DNA of 64,000 nt from Methanobrevibacter millerae (GCF_001477655.1 NZ_CP011266.1:434001-498000), one strand, 5' to 3'; counted from the first letter of the stretch, positions 8,338-18,052 are shown. A program made the numbers and translations. Notes: generated by a model not told the origin, from the sequence alone.

Positions 8338-8730
8338 TATAATTTTCAAACTGTCTCCGCTTGATAAAACAATTTCCATTTCATTGTTGTATTCAGTAAT
8401 CTTTCCAACAACATTGACTTTCTTATTCTTGAAATCATTTATATCCAGATTATTTGTCTGCATCTGCGCTATTTGGCTTTCAAATATGATTAATGGCATC
8501 TGTCCTGTTCCGTCATTTATTGTTAAAAAATAACTGCTTCCGCTTTTTGAGGATTTGATTTCAGTTACAACACAGTTAATGCTGACTTCCTCATCAATCA
8601 TGGCACGTGTCACATCTTTAATTTTAACCTCTTTAACTTCAATTGAGGGGGTAAATAAAATTAGTCCGATTAAACCTATTAAAGAAGTAACCAAAGCTAT
8701 TTTTAATAATTTATCGTCTGTAATTTTCAT
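8332..8730 (-). CDS. Membrane-anchored OB-fold protein
   Basis: 132 residues. Residues about 9-27 form one hydrophobic span (IALVTSLIGLIGLILF) after a short charged N-terminus. Residues about 40-130 look like an OB-fold of the tRNA_anti/nucleic-acid-binding type: SINCVVTEIKSSKSGSSYF, LTINDGTGQMPLIIF, NKKVNVVGKITEYNNEMEIVL. Small proteins of this plan occur in methanogens and have no settled role. The OB domain probably faces outward, with N-in topology, but this is inference. The gene ends inside operator O2 of the next gene. Confidence 0.65.
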   Translation of the reverse strand: MKITDDKLLKIALVTSLIGLIGLILFTPSIEVKEVKIKDVTRAMIDEEVSINCVVTEIKSSKSGSSYFLTINDGTGQMPLIIFESQIAQMQTNNLDINDFKNKKVNVVGKITEYNNEMEIVLSSGDSLKIIN

Positions 8731-8814
8731 AAAATTTCTTTTAATTATTGAAATTAATAAATTGGATAGGATTTAATCTGGTTATATTGTATGGTGAGGT
8801 TATTTTGTTTTCAT

Positions 8815-9282
8815 TCAGTATCTTCTGTTTCGCCAGTTGTCTAATTTTCTTTTCTTTTCCTGGTCGGTATCGATGAAACTGTATTGCCCCTCGTCCCCGT
8901 AGTTTGAAAAATGAAACATCTGGCTGAATGAGCTGCAATAATCATCAGGATCGGTATTTTCACCTGTCATTTGGCATATCATTCCGTAAGCGGAACCTAA
9001 ACGATGTGTAATCCAATGGCTGCAGTTTTCACAGATGCTGTCACCGGGATCTATTTCGTCTTCTTCATCATCTTCCTCGTTCATATAATCATAATAATCA
9101 AATTCTTCGTCTTCTTCTTCAATATCAAACTCATCTAATGTTTTTCCGCAATTACACGGGTACTTTTCATCAACAGGACAATCACATTCCGGACAAATTA
9201 TTGTATCGACTGAAAATCCACAAACAGGACATTCTGATTGAAAATCTGTATCGTATTCTGTTCCGCAGTTAAGACATTCCAT
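8815..9282 (-). CDS. Zinc-ribbon protein with acidic linker
   Basis: 155 residues. Cysteine pairs MECLNCG, CPVCG, CPECDCP and CNCG in the first 45 residues make two zinc ribbons. A strongly acidic Asp/Glu/Tyr stretch follows (about residues 50-80), then a second cysteine set (CENCSHW, CQMTGENTDPDDYCSSF) and a basic tail. No function is known to me; zinc ribbons of this kind mediate nucleic-acid or protein contacts. ATG 9282 was chosen over GTG 9291 because an AAAGTGAT site lies just upstream of it. It starts only 11 bases after the DNA ligase stop and belongs to the thiC-lig transcript. Confidence 0.65.
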   Translation of the reverse strand: MECLNCGTEYDTDFQSECPVCGFSVDTIICPECDCPVDEKYPCNCGKTLDEFDIEEEDEEFDYYDYMNEEDDEEDEIDPGDSICENCSHWITHRLGSAYGMICQMTGENTDPDDYCSSFSQMFHFSNYGDEGQYSFIDTDQEKKRKLDNWRNRRY

Positions 9283-9293
9283 TTTTATCACTT

Positions 9294-10949
9294 TTATTGT
9301 GCTTTATACATTGAAAGCAGTCTTTCAACTGTGTCAACATCCATAGGTCCCTTATCTTTTCTTATATTTTTAACAACAGGGAACCTTAAAGAGTAGCCGG
9401 TTTCATATTCTGGAGATTCGACAATTTCAGAAAAAGCAATTTCTAAAACAATTTTTGGTTCAACAACAATTTCACGGCCTTTTGTTGTTATTTCAATTTC
9501 CTTCATTTTCCCGGTCAAATACTCCAAAGTAGCATCATCAAGACCGGTTGCAGCATAAGCTACAGTTTTAAACTCGTCATTTTCATCCCTAAGTGCCACA
9601 AGGTAAGACCCTACAAAATCCCCTCTTTTGCCGATACCATATGTTCCGCCGACAATTATCATATCTAATGTTTCAGGCTCTGCTTTATACTTAAGCATTT
9701 TTTTGCCTCTAATTCCTGGAATGTATGGTTCTGATGCATCTTTAATCATGATTCCTTCGTGGTGGGCGGCAATGGATGAATTGAATAGTTCTTCTATTTC
9801 ATCAATGTTGTCAGGTGTTCCGATAATCATCGTGCTTAGGTTCATTTCATCAACTGATGTATCGACAATATTTTCTAAGGTTTCTCTTCTTGTCATTAAC
9901 GGCTCATCAATCATTGGCTCCTTATAGTATAATACATCAAATAGGTATAATTTCAATGGAACATTTTCCATTGCTTCTTCAACATTGTATTTACGCCTCA
10001 CCCTATGTAAAATATTCTGGAATGGTAAAGGTTTGCCGTCTCTTGTAGCAATAACTTCTCCCTCAACGATATAGTCGTCATGGGGAAGATATTCATCAAA
10101 CAGTTCGACGATTTCCGGAAGGGCATGTGTGATATTTTCCAGTCTTCGTGTAAATATTCTGATTTCATTACCGTTTCTGTGAACCTGAAGGCGAATTCCG
10201 TCATATTTTGTCTCACAGATTGCAGTACCCATTTCAGGAATGATTTCTGCAACAGGCAGTGATAATTGGGCAAGCATTGGTTTAACAGGTGTTCCTGGAG
10301 TCAAGTTAAGTCTTGATAATCCACTTGCACCTTCCAAAAGGGCAGTTCTTGCTACAACTGAAAAATCATTGGTTAGCATTTGAGCTCTTTCAACGACTTT
10401 TTTATCAATATCAAAAGCCTGTGCTATTGCATCACGGACTATGCCGTCACCAACGCCAATCCTCAACTCTTCAGTAATTGTTCTGGTCAAGTATTTTGCT
10501 TCAGTAGCTGAAGCCTGTGATAATAATTCTAAAATGATTGAAATTTTACGATTAGTAGACCTTGAACCGCTTATCTTTGACAGTTTCTGCAAGCTATCAA
10601 ATACGAAATTAATGGTTAATGGCTGTGAAAAGAAAGTCATCTGGGACTTTTTAGAGTACAATTTTATGCATGCAAGACCAATGTCTCCTTCATCTCGAAC
10701 TGCATCTTCAACTTTTGCCTGTGTGGTTCCAACAGCTTCTGCAACAGCTCTTTCAACAAGTTTTGCACCAATACCAATTTCTTCTGAACTCCATGCCGGA
10801 AAAACTCCTCCCAAGAGTAACAATCCAACTTTTCCAATGGTATCAGCATCCAATTTTTTAAGATATTCTGCAATAATATCTGTTTTTTCTAAACGTTTGG
10901 TCGTTGCCTCTAAAGCAGAATAAACATCTACTAATTCCTGATATTTCAT
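9294..10949 (-). CDS. lig: ATP-dependent DNA ligase
   Basis: 551 residues from ATG 10949, the usual size for archaeal replicative DNA ligase I. The order is an N-terminal DNA-binding domain; the adenylation domain with catalytic lysine in ETKYDGIRLQVH near residue 250, EGEVIA and EGIMIKD; and a C-terminal OB domain with YGIGKRGDFVGSYLVA. It seals nicks using ATP and joins Okazaki fragments. An in-frame start 18 codons upstream would add a Cys/Arg-rich segment inside thiC and is unlikely. The ATG overlaps the thiC TAA stop by one base, so ligase translation is probably coupled to thiamine-synthesis mRNA. Confidence 0.93.
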   Translation of the reverse strand: MKYQELVDVYSALEATTKRLEKTDIIAEYLKKLDADTIGKVGLLLLGGVFPAWSSEEIGIGAKLVERAVAEAVGTTQAKVEDAVRDEGDIGLACIKLYSKKSQMTFFSQPLTINFVFDSLQKLSKISGSRSTNRKISIILELLSQASATEAKYLTRTITEELRIGVGDGIVRDAIAQAFDIDKKVVERAQMLTNDFSVVARTALLEGASGLSRLNLTPGTPVKPMLAQLSLPVAEIIPEMGTAICETKYDGIRLQVHRNGNEIRIFTRRLENITHALPEIVELFDEYLPHDDYIVEGEVIATRDGKPLPFQNILHRVRRKYNVEEAMENVPLKLYLFDVLYYKEPMIDEPLMTRRETLENIVDTSVDEMNLSTMIIGTPDNIDEIEELFNSSIAAHHEGIMIKDASEPYIPGIRGKKMLKYKAEPETLDMIIVGGTYGIGKRGDFVGSYLVALRDENDEFKTVAYAATGLDDATLEYLTGKMKEIEITTKGREIVVEPKIVLEIAFSEIVESPEYETGYSLRFPVVKNIRKDKGPMDVDTVERLLSMYKAQ

Positions 10950-12223
10950 TAAAAATCGCCTTTTGCTATTTTTACTGCACAATATTCTCCGCACATTGCA
11001 CACATTTCATCATCGTCCAGTTCGCATTTATCACGATATGTTCTTGGTTTTGATTTATCAAATGCTAAATCAAACTGTTTTTCCCAGTCAAATTCTTTAC
11101 GGGCTTTTGCCATTTGACGTTCCCTCATCCATGATTGTGGAAGTCCTCGTGCAACATCAGCAGCTTCTGCAGCTATTTTTGATGCAATTACTCCTTCTTT
11201 TACATCTTCAAGTGAAGGAAGAGATAAATGTTCTGCAGGAGTTACGTAGCAAAGGAAGTTAGCTCCGCTGCTTGCAGCTATTGCACCACCGATTGCTGAG
11301 GTAATGTGATCGTAACCTGGAGCCAAATCGGTTACCAATGGTCCGAGGACATAAAATGGGGCTCCATGACATATTGTTTTTTGAATTTCCATATTGGCTT
11401 TTATTTGATTCATTGGCATATGTCCAGGTCCTTCAACCATGACCTGAACGTCAGCGTCCTGTGCTCTTTTAACAAGACCGCCTAAATTGACCAATTCTTG
11501 AATTTGGGGGATATCGCTCGCATCAGCCAAACATCCTGGCCTGAGTCCGTCACCTAATGATAATGTAATGTCATATTCATAGGATAATTCCAAAAGATAA
11601 TCGTAATTTTCATATAATGGGTTTTCCATTTTGTTGTGCTTAATCCATGAGGCCATAAAAGTACCTCCACGACTGACAATTCCCATCATACGCTTTTGCT
11701 TTTCTAATTTTGAAACTAAATCTTTAGTGATGCCGCAGTGAAGTGTCATGAAGTCAACTCCTTCACGTGCCTGATTTTCAATAGCTTTAAAAATGTCGTC
11801 CGGGTCCATATCAACGATTTCTTTTCCTTTTGATAAGGTAACAACTCCTGCTTCATAAATTGGGACTGTTCCGATAATAACATCAATGGCATCCATAATC
11901 TTTTGTCGGAATAATTTTAAATCTGAACCGGTTGATAAATCCATTATTGCATCTGCACCATACTCAACGGCTAATTTGGCTTTATTTATTTCCAATTCCA
12001 AATCATCGATTTTTGATGAAGAACCAATGTTTGCATTAATTTTTGTTGAAAGCTCCTCACCAATACCGCAGGCTTTTGCATGGCTATTAACATTTTTTGG
12101 AATAACAACTTTTCCATCCGCTATTAATCTAGCTAGTTTATCAACTTCAATATTTTCCTGTTTTGCAACATCTTTCATTTCTTGAGTGATATTGCCTTTG
12201 ATAGCTTCACTTTTTTGAGTCAA
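10949..12223 (-). CDS. thiC: Phosphomethylpyrimidine synthase
   Basis: 424 residues. ThiC is a radical-SAM enzyme that converts aminoimidazole ribotide to hydroxymethylpyrimidine phosphate for thiamine. Recognisable blocks are MDLSTGSDL, EGVDFMTLHCGI, VSRGGTFMASW and EGPGHMPMNQI. The C-terminal cluster motif is CAMCGEYC (CX2CX3C), one residue shorter than the CX2CX4C I know from bacterial ThiC. The bacterial N-terminal extension is absent, as in archaea. The start is TTG with a GAGGG site upstream. No TPP riboswitch was recognised in the 76-base gap upstream. Confidence 0.93.
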   Translation of the reverse strand: MTQKSEAIKGNITQEMKDVAKQENIEVDKLARLIADGKVVIPKNVNSHAKACGIGEELSTKINANIGSSSKIDDLELEINKAKLAVEYGADAIMDLSTGSDLKLFRQKIMDAIDVIIGTVPIYEAGVVTLSKGKEIVDMDPDDIFKAIENQAREGVDFMTLHCGITKDLVSKLEKQKRMMGIVSRGGTFMASWIKHNKMENPLYENYDYLLELSYEYDITLSLGDGLRPGCLADASDIPQIQELVNLGGLVKRAQDADVQVMVEGPGHMPMNQIKANMEIQKTICHGAPFYVLGPLVTDLAPGYDHITSAIGGAIAASSGANFLCYVTPAEHLSLPSLEDVKEGVIASKIAAEAADVARGLPQSWMRERQMAKARKEFDWEKQFDLAFDKSKPRTYRDKCELDDDEMCAMCGEYCAVKIAKGDF

Positions 12224-12299
12224 TATTTTCCCTCATTTATAGTAATTTCATTAAAGATAATTTTGTACATTAAAGTATTTATTATTTTTATCGGATATT

Positions 12300-13148
12300 T
12301 TAAATTAATGGATATGGGTGAGTTTCTCTTTTTAAAGGATAATCTTTTGCTGTTAATGCTTTGCCTATTTTTTCAAGTCTGTTATCTAAAAATTCACGAC
12401 CTTTTTCAGTAACTGCAAAAAGAGGTACTTTTGAACCTGAATAATAAACTTCTTCTTTTTCAGCATAATCCCTAATTTTATCGCTGGCACATGCAGTTAT
12501 GACATCTGCATTCTTAAATGCAATTTCTACCTCTTCATCGCTTGCATTTGTAGTATGCGCGACAAAAATATAGACATTAACATCATCTGGAAGAGGATAC
12601 TCTCTAAGTTCGAGTATTGTTCTTGAAGGCAAAATTGTAACCGCTATGTTTTTATAACCTTTTTCAATCGCCATTTCTAATCCTTTAATCGGGTCTAAAT
12701 CTGCAGTGTCCGGATTTAATACATTTTCTTTTCCTACTTTTTCAATAACTTCTGGTATTGCCGTAGTACTGATTAATGCAGACACTCTGCCGCCGACGCC
12801 CTGGATTATTTCAGGGTCTGTTATCAATAATGTTCCAACACCTTCACAAACCCCAACAACACAATCGATTTGGCCTAATTCTCTATTGGTTTTTAATATT
12901 TCTGAAATACCAAAAGACATCATATCAGGCATTTTGACAACTCTTTCTTTTGTACACATGCCAAATTCACGAATTCTTTTTTCCATATTCCATTTAATGT
13001 AGTCTTTATCGAGCTTTTTTGCATTGTCAATTTTATCAAAAAGAGGACAGTATTCAACTAGAGGTTCTCCTACAGACACCACTTCTCCATTTTCTATTAC
13101 TACTTTTGTTTTTCCAAGTGCTTCTATAACATGATGATCTTTGACCAT
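12300..13148 (-). CDS. Methanogenesis marker protein 8 (DUF2099)
   Basis: 282 residues. The sequence fits the methanogenesis marker 8 family: an N-terminal HHVIEALGKTKVVIENGEV, a conserved EYCPLF near residue 33, GVCEGVGTLL and a C-terminal PLFAVTEKGREF. This family is nearly confined to methanogens and its biochemical role is unsettled. ATG 13148 follows an AGGTGAGAG ribosome site at good spacing. thiC lies 76 bases downstream on the same strand; whether they share a transcript is unclear. Confidence 0.78.
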   Translation of the reverse strand: MVKDHHVIEALGKTKVVIENGEVVSVGEPLVEYCPLFDKIDNAKKLDKDYIKWNMEKRIREFGMCTKERVVKMPDMMSFGISEILKTNRELGQIDCVVGVCEGVGTLLITDPEIIQGVGGRVSALISTTAIPEVIEKVGKENVLNPDTADLDPIKGLEMAIEKGYKNIAVTILPSRTILELREYPLPDDVNVYIFVAHTTNASDEEVEIAFKNADVITACASDKIRDYAEKEEVYYSGSKVPLFAVTEKGREFLDNRLEKIGKALTAKDYPLKRETHPYPLI

Positions 13149-13371
13149 ACTCTCACCTAATCTTACTATAATTTTTAAATTAATTTAACTTTTGTATTTG
13201 AATAGTATGTTTAGTGCAAAATGATAAAATTATACTAATGAATGTTAAATTTCATTGGCAATGTTTTTGTATTAATTACATTTTGAATTAGAATTCAAAG
13301 GGTATTTTGTGATTTGTTTTGGTTGAAATAATGAAAATAAAGTTTTTTTATCAATAATTTGTGGGGTGATT

Positions 13372-13431
13372 TTGATTTTTAAAAATGAGAAAAATTGGAT
13401 AAAAGCCTATTTTTTATCCATAATAATATAA
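13372..13431 (+). CDS. Possible 19-residue peptide (leader-like)
   Basis: TTG 13372 follows GGGGTGAT (13363-13370) directly, and the frame encodes MIFKNEKNWIKAYFLSIII before TAA. The peptide is basic then hydrophobic. The spacing between ribosome site and start is only one base, and the hairpin 13396-13420 lies inside the frame, so this may be a chance match within a leader. Weak call. Confidence 0.2.
   Translation: MIFKNEKNWIKAYFLSIII
13396..13420. repeat. Perfect inverted repeat upstream of the exonuclease gene
   Basis: TGGATAAAA (13396-13404) and TTTTATCCA (13412-13420) form a perfect 9-bp stem with a 7-base loop. It could be a terminator for a short upstream transcript or a regulatory site for the exonuclease gene, which begins 85 bases downstream. 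Confidence 0.5.
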
Positions 13432-13505
13432 TAAAAATCTCAATAAATTTTTCTCCATTAACTATTTTAAATCATTGCTTGAAATATATTATTGGAGGAA
13501 TTTAA

Positions 13506-14162
13506 ATTAAAATTATATTTTTTGATACAGAAACTACTGGATTGGATTGCATAAATTCTAGAATCATTGAACTTGCAATGTTTACTTTGGAGGATGGAGT
13601 AATAACTGAGGAATATGATAAGTTCATTAAAATAGATGAACCGATTCCGCCGAAAATAACTCAAATCACAAGCATCACTGATGAAATGCTTAACAGTGAA
13701 GGAGTTCCTGAAGAGGTCATAGCTGATGATTTAAAGCAAAGACTTACAGCAGATACTTTGATGATTGCTCATAACACTCCTTTTGACTTGTCATTTATTT
13801 ACTATCTTTTAAAAAGACATTTTTCTGATGAAGCTGATGAGATTGTAGCTAACTTGAATTGGCTTGATACATACACAGTTTTTAAAGACAGAAAGGCATA
13901 TCCTCATAAGTTAATTGATGCTGTTCACTATTATGGTATTGAAGAAGTTAATTTCCACAGAGCCATTGATGATACAAAAGCTTTGTATGAGGTTACTAAG
14001 GCTCTGAAAAATGAGCGTGATGATTTGTATGAATACATTAATGTTTTTGGATACAATCCGAAATATGGTGTTAACGGCATGAAATTCTCATTCATAGAGT
14101 ATAAGGCTCAATATTACTGTAATAGTTTAAGGCCTAGTGATGAGATTTTGCCTAGAAAATAA
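13506..14162 (+). CDS. DEDD 3'-5' exonuclease (DnaQ-like), non-canonical ATT start
   Basis: 218 residues if translated from ATT 13506. All exonuclease motifs are present: Exo I FFDTETTGLD at the N-terminus, Exo II AHNTPFDLSF, and Exo III HRAIDDTKAL. It resembles the proofreading subunit of bacterial Pol III and RNase T-type enzymes and probably trims DNA or RNA. In this frame a TAA stop sits at 13503-13505, so no ATG, GTG or TTG precedes Exo I; the first conventional start (TTG 13542) would delete it. A GGAGG site at 13494-13498 sits seven bases before ATT 13506. Initiation at ATT (or ATA 13515) is therefore the best reading. Confidence 0.8.
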   Translation: MKIIFFDTETTGLDCINSRIIELAMFTLEDGVITEEYDKFIKIDEPIPPKITQITSITDEMLNSEGVPEEVIADDLKQRLTADTLMIAHNTPFDLSFIYYLLKRHFSDEADEIVANLNWLDTYTVFKDRKAYPHKLIDAVHYYGIEEVNFHRAIDDTKALYEVTKALKNERDDLYEYINVFGYNPKYGVNGMKFSFIEYKAQYYCNSLRPSDEILPRK

Positions 14163-14191
14163 GAGGAGGAGTAAGGAAGTGGTGAGCTTCC

Positions 14192-16384
14192 TTACATATA
14201 TTGGACTAATTGTTCATCTGCATTTTCTGCAGGCTTCACTTTTTCTATAGCTTCTTTGAAATATTTGTTTGGTATTTCAGAAGCTTCTATGTCATTTCTT
14301 AATGTGAGCATTGCTGCTTCACGACATACGGCTTCGATATCTGCTCCGACATATCCGTCGGTACTTTTTGCTAATTTTTTAAGATCAACGTCATCTGCCA
14401 AAGGCATGTTCTTGGTATGGACTTCAAAGATTGCAATTCTTGCTTCCTCTGATGGGGTGTCGACCTTAATATGTCTGTCGAATCTTCCAGGTCTCATTAA
14501 TCCAGGATCAATAATGTCTGGTCTGTTTGTTGCTGCAATTATTGCTACATCTTCAAGTTCTTCCAAACCGTCCATTTCTGTTAATAGCTGATTAACAACT
14601 CTTTTTGTCACACCGCTGTCAGAATCATTTCCGCTTCGAGTACTTGCAATGGAGTCAATTTCATCGAAGAATATTACTGTTGGAGCAGTTTGTTTTGCTT
14701 TTCTGAATACTTCCCTAACTCCTTTTTCGGATTCTCCAACCCATTTGGATAGGAGTTCCGGACCTTTGATTGAAATGAAGTTTGCTTCACTTTCACTAGC
14801 CACTGCTTTTGCAAGCAAGGTCTTTCCTGTTCCAGGAATTCCGTAGAGCAATATTCCTTTAGGAGGTTTAACGCCCAGTTTTTGGAAGTTGTCGGGATAT
14901 TTTAAAGGCCATTCGACAGCTTCTTTCAATTCCTGTTTGGCATCATCAAGTCCACCTACATCATCCCATTTAATGTCTGGAACCTGCACGAGAACTTCTC
15001 TTAATGCGGAAGGTTGAATTTCTTTTAGTGCGGATTTGAAGTCGTCTTTTGTTACAATGATTTTTTTAAGTACGTCTTCAGGAATTTCTTCATCACTTTT
15101 TATTTCAGGAAGGATTCTTCTAACTACTCTCATTGCCGCTTCCTTACATAATGATTCCAGGTCTGCTCCTACAAATCCATGTGTTGTAGTTGCAAGTTTG
15201 TTCAAGTCAACATCTTCAGCTATTGGCATGTTTCTTGTGTGAATTTCAAGTACTTCTCGTCTTTCGTCAGCATCAGGAACTCCGATTTCGATTTCTCTGT
15301 CGAATCTTCCAGGTCTTCTGAGTGCTGGGTCAAGTGAATCCGGCCTGTTTGTTGCACCGATAACAACGACCTGTCCTCTTGATTTAAGACCATCCATTAA
15401 TGTTAATAATTGTGCAACGGTTCTTCTTTCAGTTTCACCGTTTGTATCTTCTCTTTTTGGAGCAATAGCATCTAGTTCATCAATGAATATGATTGATGGG
15501 GAGTTTGCTTCCGCTTCTTCGAAGTATTCTCTTAAGTTTTCTTCAGATCCGCCGACGTATTTGCTCATTATTTCCGGCCCGTTAATCAATATGAAATGGG
15601 CATCACTTTCGCTGGCTACTGCTTTAGCCAGTAATGTTTTACCGGTTCCTGGAGGTCCATGCATTAATACACCTTTTGGTGGAGCAATTCCTAATTTTTC
15701 GAATAATTCCGGTCTTTTAAGAGGAATTTCAATCATTTCTCTTACTTTTTTAACTTCTTCTTTAAGACCTCCGATATCTTCATAGCTGACATCTACGAGG
15801 TTGGTTACTCCTTCAAGTTTGCTTACGTCAACTGGGGATTCATGAAGTTCCACTTCGGTGTTTTGTCCGACGACGGTTATTCCGCCAGGCTGGGTTGATA
15901 ATACTGCAAATCTGATTTCTCTCATTGCAGGGGTAAAGTCTAGCAATTCATCAAATAGGCTGTTAAATCCTGTATTTGGTCTTGGAGCCCTGATTTGAGA
16001 TCCAATTATGTCTCCTTTCATCATTACTTTACCCATGAATAAACCACGCACATCTCCTTGTACGCGGATGTTATCTTCAGTAGGTGCTAAAACTACTTTT
16101 TTAGCTTCCACAGCTTTTGCTTTTTTGATTGTCACTTCACCACCGATGGTAGCTCCGGAATTTTTACGAACTAATCCGTCAATCCTTATAACTCCAAGGC
16201 CGATGTCAGTTTGTGAAGGGAGTACAATAGCAGCGGTTTTTTTATCTCCGTTAATTTCAATAATGTCTCTTTCATTCAATCCTAATTCTTCCATTACCTT
16301 AGGATCAATTCTTGCAATACCTTGACCAATTTCCCTTTGAGAAAGTGCTTCTGCGACTTTTAAAGTTTTTTCATTTTGAGTCAT
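14192..16384 (-). CDS. CDC48/VAT-type AAA ATPase
   Basis: 730 residues from ATG 16384. The N-terminal double-psi/CDC48_2 domain (residues 1 to about 185) starts with [19 protein letters not shown]. Two AAA domains follow, each with Walker A ([15 protein letters not shown] and [15 protein letters not shown]), Walker B ([10 protein letters not shown] and [10 protein letters not shown]) and arginine fingers in GRFDRE/GRFDRH. It unfolds substrates in archaeal protein quality control. The second Walker A has Ile for the usual Pro. ATG 16384 is preceded by a strong GGAGATGAT site; in-frame starts further up at 16393 and 16450 lie inside or before that site. Confidence 0.92.
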   Translation of the reverse strand: MTQNEKTLKVAEALSQREIGQGIARIDPKVMEELGLNERDIIEINGDKKTAAIVLPSQTDIGLGVIRIDGLVRKNSGATIGGEVTIKKAKAVEAKKVVLAPTEDNIRVQGDVRGLFMGKVMMKGDIIGSQIRAPRPNTGFNSLFDELLDFTPAMREIRFAVLSTQPGGITVVGQNTEVELHESPVDVSKLEGVTNLVDVSYEDIGGLKEEVKKVREMIEIPLKRPELFEKLGIAPPKGVLMHGPPGTGKTLLAKAVASESDAHFILINGPEIMSKYVGGSEENLREYFEEAEANSPSIIFIDELDAIAPKREDTNGETERRTVAQLLTLMDGLKSRGQVVVIGATNRPDSLDPALRRPGRFDREIEIGVPDADERREVLEIHTRNMPIAEDVDLNKLATTTHGFVGADLESLCKEAAMRVVRRILPEIKSDEEIPEDVLKKIIVTKDDFKSALKEIQPSALREVLVQVPDIKWDDVGGLDDAKQELKEAVEWPLKYPDNFQKLGVKPPKGILLYGIPGTGKTLLAKAVASESEANFISIKGPELLSKWVGESEKGVREVFRKAKQTAPTVIFFDEIDSIASTRSGNDSDSGVTKRVVNQLLTEMDGLEELEDVAIIAATNRPDIIDPGLMRPGRFDRHIKVDTPSEEARIAIFEVHTKNMPLADDVDLKKLAKSTDGYVGADIEAVCREAAMLTLRNDIEASEIPNKYFKEAIEKVKPAENADEQLVQYM

Positions 16385-16489
16385 AGATATCATCTCCGTA
16401 TAATTTTTATTAGTATGATAAGAAATTCGACTGCCTTTTAGTGCAGTCATGTCAGTTTAACTTTGACAAATATAGTGTGTATGTTTTAC

Positions 16490-16507
16490 TATATAAAGGT
16501 TTCGGTT
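16490..16507 (-). promoter_or_regulatory. BRE/TATA promoter of the CDC48 gene
   Basis: On the minus strand AACCGAAACC (16498-16507) is followed by TTTATATA (16490-16497), a textbook archaeal BRE plus TATA box. Transcription would start near 16465, giving a leader of about 80 bases before ATG 16384. The remaining bases to 16736 are extremely AT-rich, with no gene seen. Confidence 0.75.
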
Positions 16508-16736
16508 AAAAAAATTTTTTAAAACAAGTTTATAATGCTTTATTTTTTTAATTCTTTTTTTATTTTATTTATTTTTTATTTTTTATTATTTTATTATTTT
16601 ATTTTAAATTTAAAAATTGTTATTTATTCTTTATATTTAATTTTAAAATTTAATTACTTTTTATTACTTTAATATTTGTTCGATATAAAACGAACAAATT
16701 TCTATTGTTAAAAAAATAATAATCTGATTGATGGAA

Positions 16737-18029
16737 TTATCTTAAAACACCACCAAATCCTGTTAAAATACTTTTCACGTTGATAAATGCCTCTTTTGAT
16801 AGTGCGTTAACTGTGAATGTTAAGCTTTCATATCCTTCGTCAATTTGAGGGCCCTGATAAATGTCTGTCAAAACAACTTCAGTAACATCTTCAACGTTTT
16901 CCAATGTTTCGACAATGATGTTTGGAGTAACTTTGTCGTTAAATAGGCAGCTGATTGATTGCTGTTTTTCTTCAATGTTATCTAATTTCCATTGATGCAG
17001 TTCTTCACTGTTCAAAACTTCAATATTGGCTATACGAAGTCTTGTTCCATTGTCTAAAACTGCAGTTTTATCCTCTATTTTTTCCAACACTCCAATATGC
17101 ACTTTTCCTGAATAAATATGTTTCAGTGCTATTTCATTTCCGATTGATTTTTTCAATATGTTAAATTCATGGCTTAGCGCATTGATTGCCTTGTCACTTC
17201 TACCTAGTGCATTTTTTGTATCGCCCATATTTTTTGTTGCTTTGATTGCAATTTCAACAAATTTTTTATCATCATTTGCATTAATTGCATCTTTCAGTTC
17301 AAGTGCAGCTTCACAAAATGTGTTTCTTATTTTTTCTCCGTTGTTGTTTGTTGATTGTATGAAATATGTTAAATATGGGTTTTGTGAAACGATACGTGCA
17401 ATCATATCAATCATCAGGTTATATATTGGGCTTTCATAATTCTCTGTTTCTGTAATGTCCACTTTTAGCTTTTCCATGGCTGATGCAGTGGAAATAAATG
17501 AAAAATGAGTTAAAACCTGGACAATACTCATCATATAGTCATGATGTTCTGCGGTGGTTTCTATTACTCTCATGTTTTTGCCTGACAGGTAATCATATAC
17601 CTTTTTGTACCATTTTCCTTTTTCAGGTGCTGTCAGTACAATAACCTGATTGTCAAGTTCTGTTGTTCTTGGACCAAAAACAGGGTGTGTTGGAATATAT
17701 TCTACATTGCTTGGTAGATTTTCTTGCATTGCCTTTAAAGGTTCTTCTTTTACTGAAGTCACATCTATCATTAGAGAACCTTTTTTCATGAATGGTGCGA
17801 CTTCGCGAATAACTGATGTTGTGGAATTAATTGGAACGGATATTACTAATATATCACTCATGCCTGCTAATTTTTTGTTTGATTCAATATATTCAACATT
17901 CATTTCGTCTGCAACGTTCTGCCCTTTTTTGTGATCCCTGCCGCTTATAGTTACATCAAATTCATCTCTAAAGTAATAGATTAATGTTTTTCCTAATCCA
18001 TCACTTCCACCAATTATTCCAATTTTCAT
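16737..18029 (-). CDS. tyrA: Prephenate dehydrogenase with C-terminal regulatory domain
   Basis: 430 residues from ATG 18029. The N-terminus KIGIIGGSDGLGKTLIYYF is the NAD(P) Rossmann loop. SVPINSTTSVI, THPVFGPR and HHDYMMSIVQVLTHF are TyrA active-site blocks, with the catalytic His in THPVFGP. From about residue 300 to the end there is an added domain with alternating strands, ending TLTFTV-type beta segments, consistent with the ACT-like regulatory tail of archaeal TyrA. It makes 4-hydroxyphenylpyruvate for tyrosine. A start 7 codons upstream (18050) would overlap the promoter, so ATG 18029 is preferred. Confidence 0.87.
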   Translation of the reverse strand: MKIGIIGGSDGLGKTLIYYFRDEFDVTISGRDHKKGQNVADEMNVEYIESNKKLAGMSDILVISVPINSTTSVIREVAPFMKKGSLMIDVTSVKEEPLKAMQENLPSNVEYIPTHPVFGPRTTELDNQVIVLTAPEKGKWYKKVYDYLSGKNMRVIETTAEHHDYMMSIVQVLTHFSFISTASAMEKLKVDITETENYESPIYNLMIDMIARIVSQNPYLTYFIQSTNNNGEKIRNTFCEAALELKDAINANDDKKFVEIAIKATKNMGDTKNALGRSDKAINALSHEFNILKKSIGNEIALKHIYSGKVHIGVLEKIEDKTAVLDNGTRLRIANIEVLNSEELHQWKLDNIEEKQQSISCLFNDKVTPNIIVETLENVEDVTEVVLTDIYQGPQIDEGYESLTFTVNALSKEAFINVKSILTGFGGVLR

Positions 18030-18052
18030 ATTAATAACTTTAATAAACATTA

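Larger units (their letters stand above)
13149..13505. other. AT-rich divergent intergenic region
   Basis: About 357 bases between the divergent marker-8 and exonuclease genes. It must contain both promoters. A minimal reading frame with a strong ribosome site is at 13372-13431, with a perfect 9-bp hairpin inside it; nothing else gene-like was seen. Confidence 0.5.

Noticed and set aside
8741-8938. 65-residue minus-strand frame overlapping the zinc-ribbon gene
   Set aside because: It lies in another frame of a well-supported gene and beyond its end, with no family pattern.
10500-12185. Plus-strand frames of 60-160 residues across lig and thiC
   Set aside because: They are opposite two clearly coding genes, with low-complexity Leu/Ser/Gln content and no ribosome sites.
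12224-12299. TPP riboswitch upstream of thiC
   Set aside because: The gap is 76 bases, AT-rich, and lacks the conserved CUGAGA core and stems.
13542-14162. Starting the exonuclease at TTG 13542
   Set aside because: It would remove the Exo I acids (FFDTETTGLD), has no ribosome site, and the coding pattern continues upstream to 13506.
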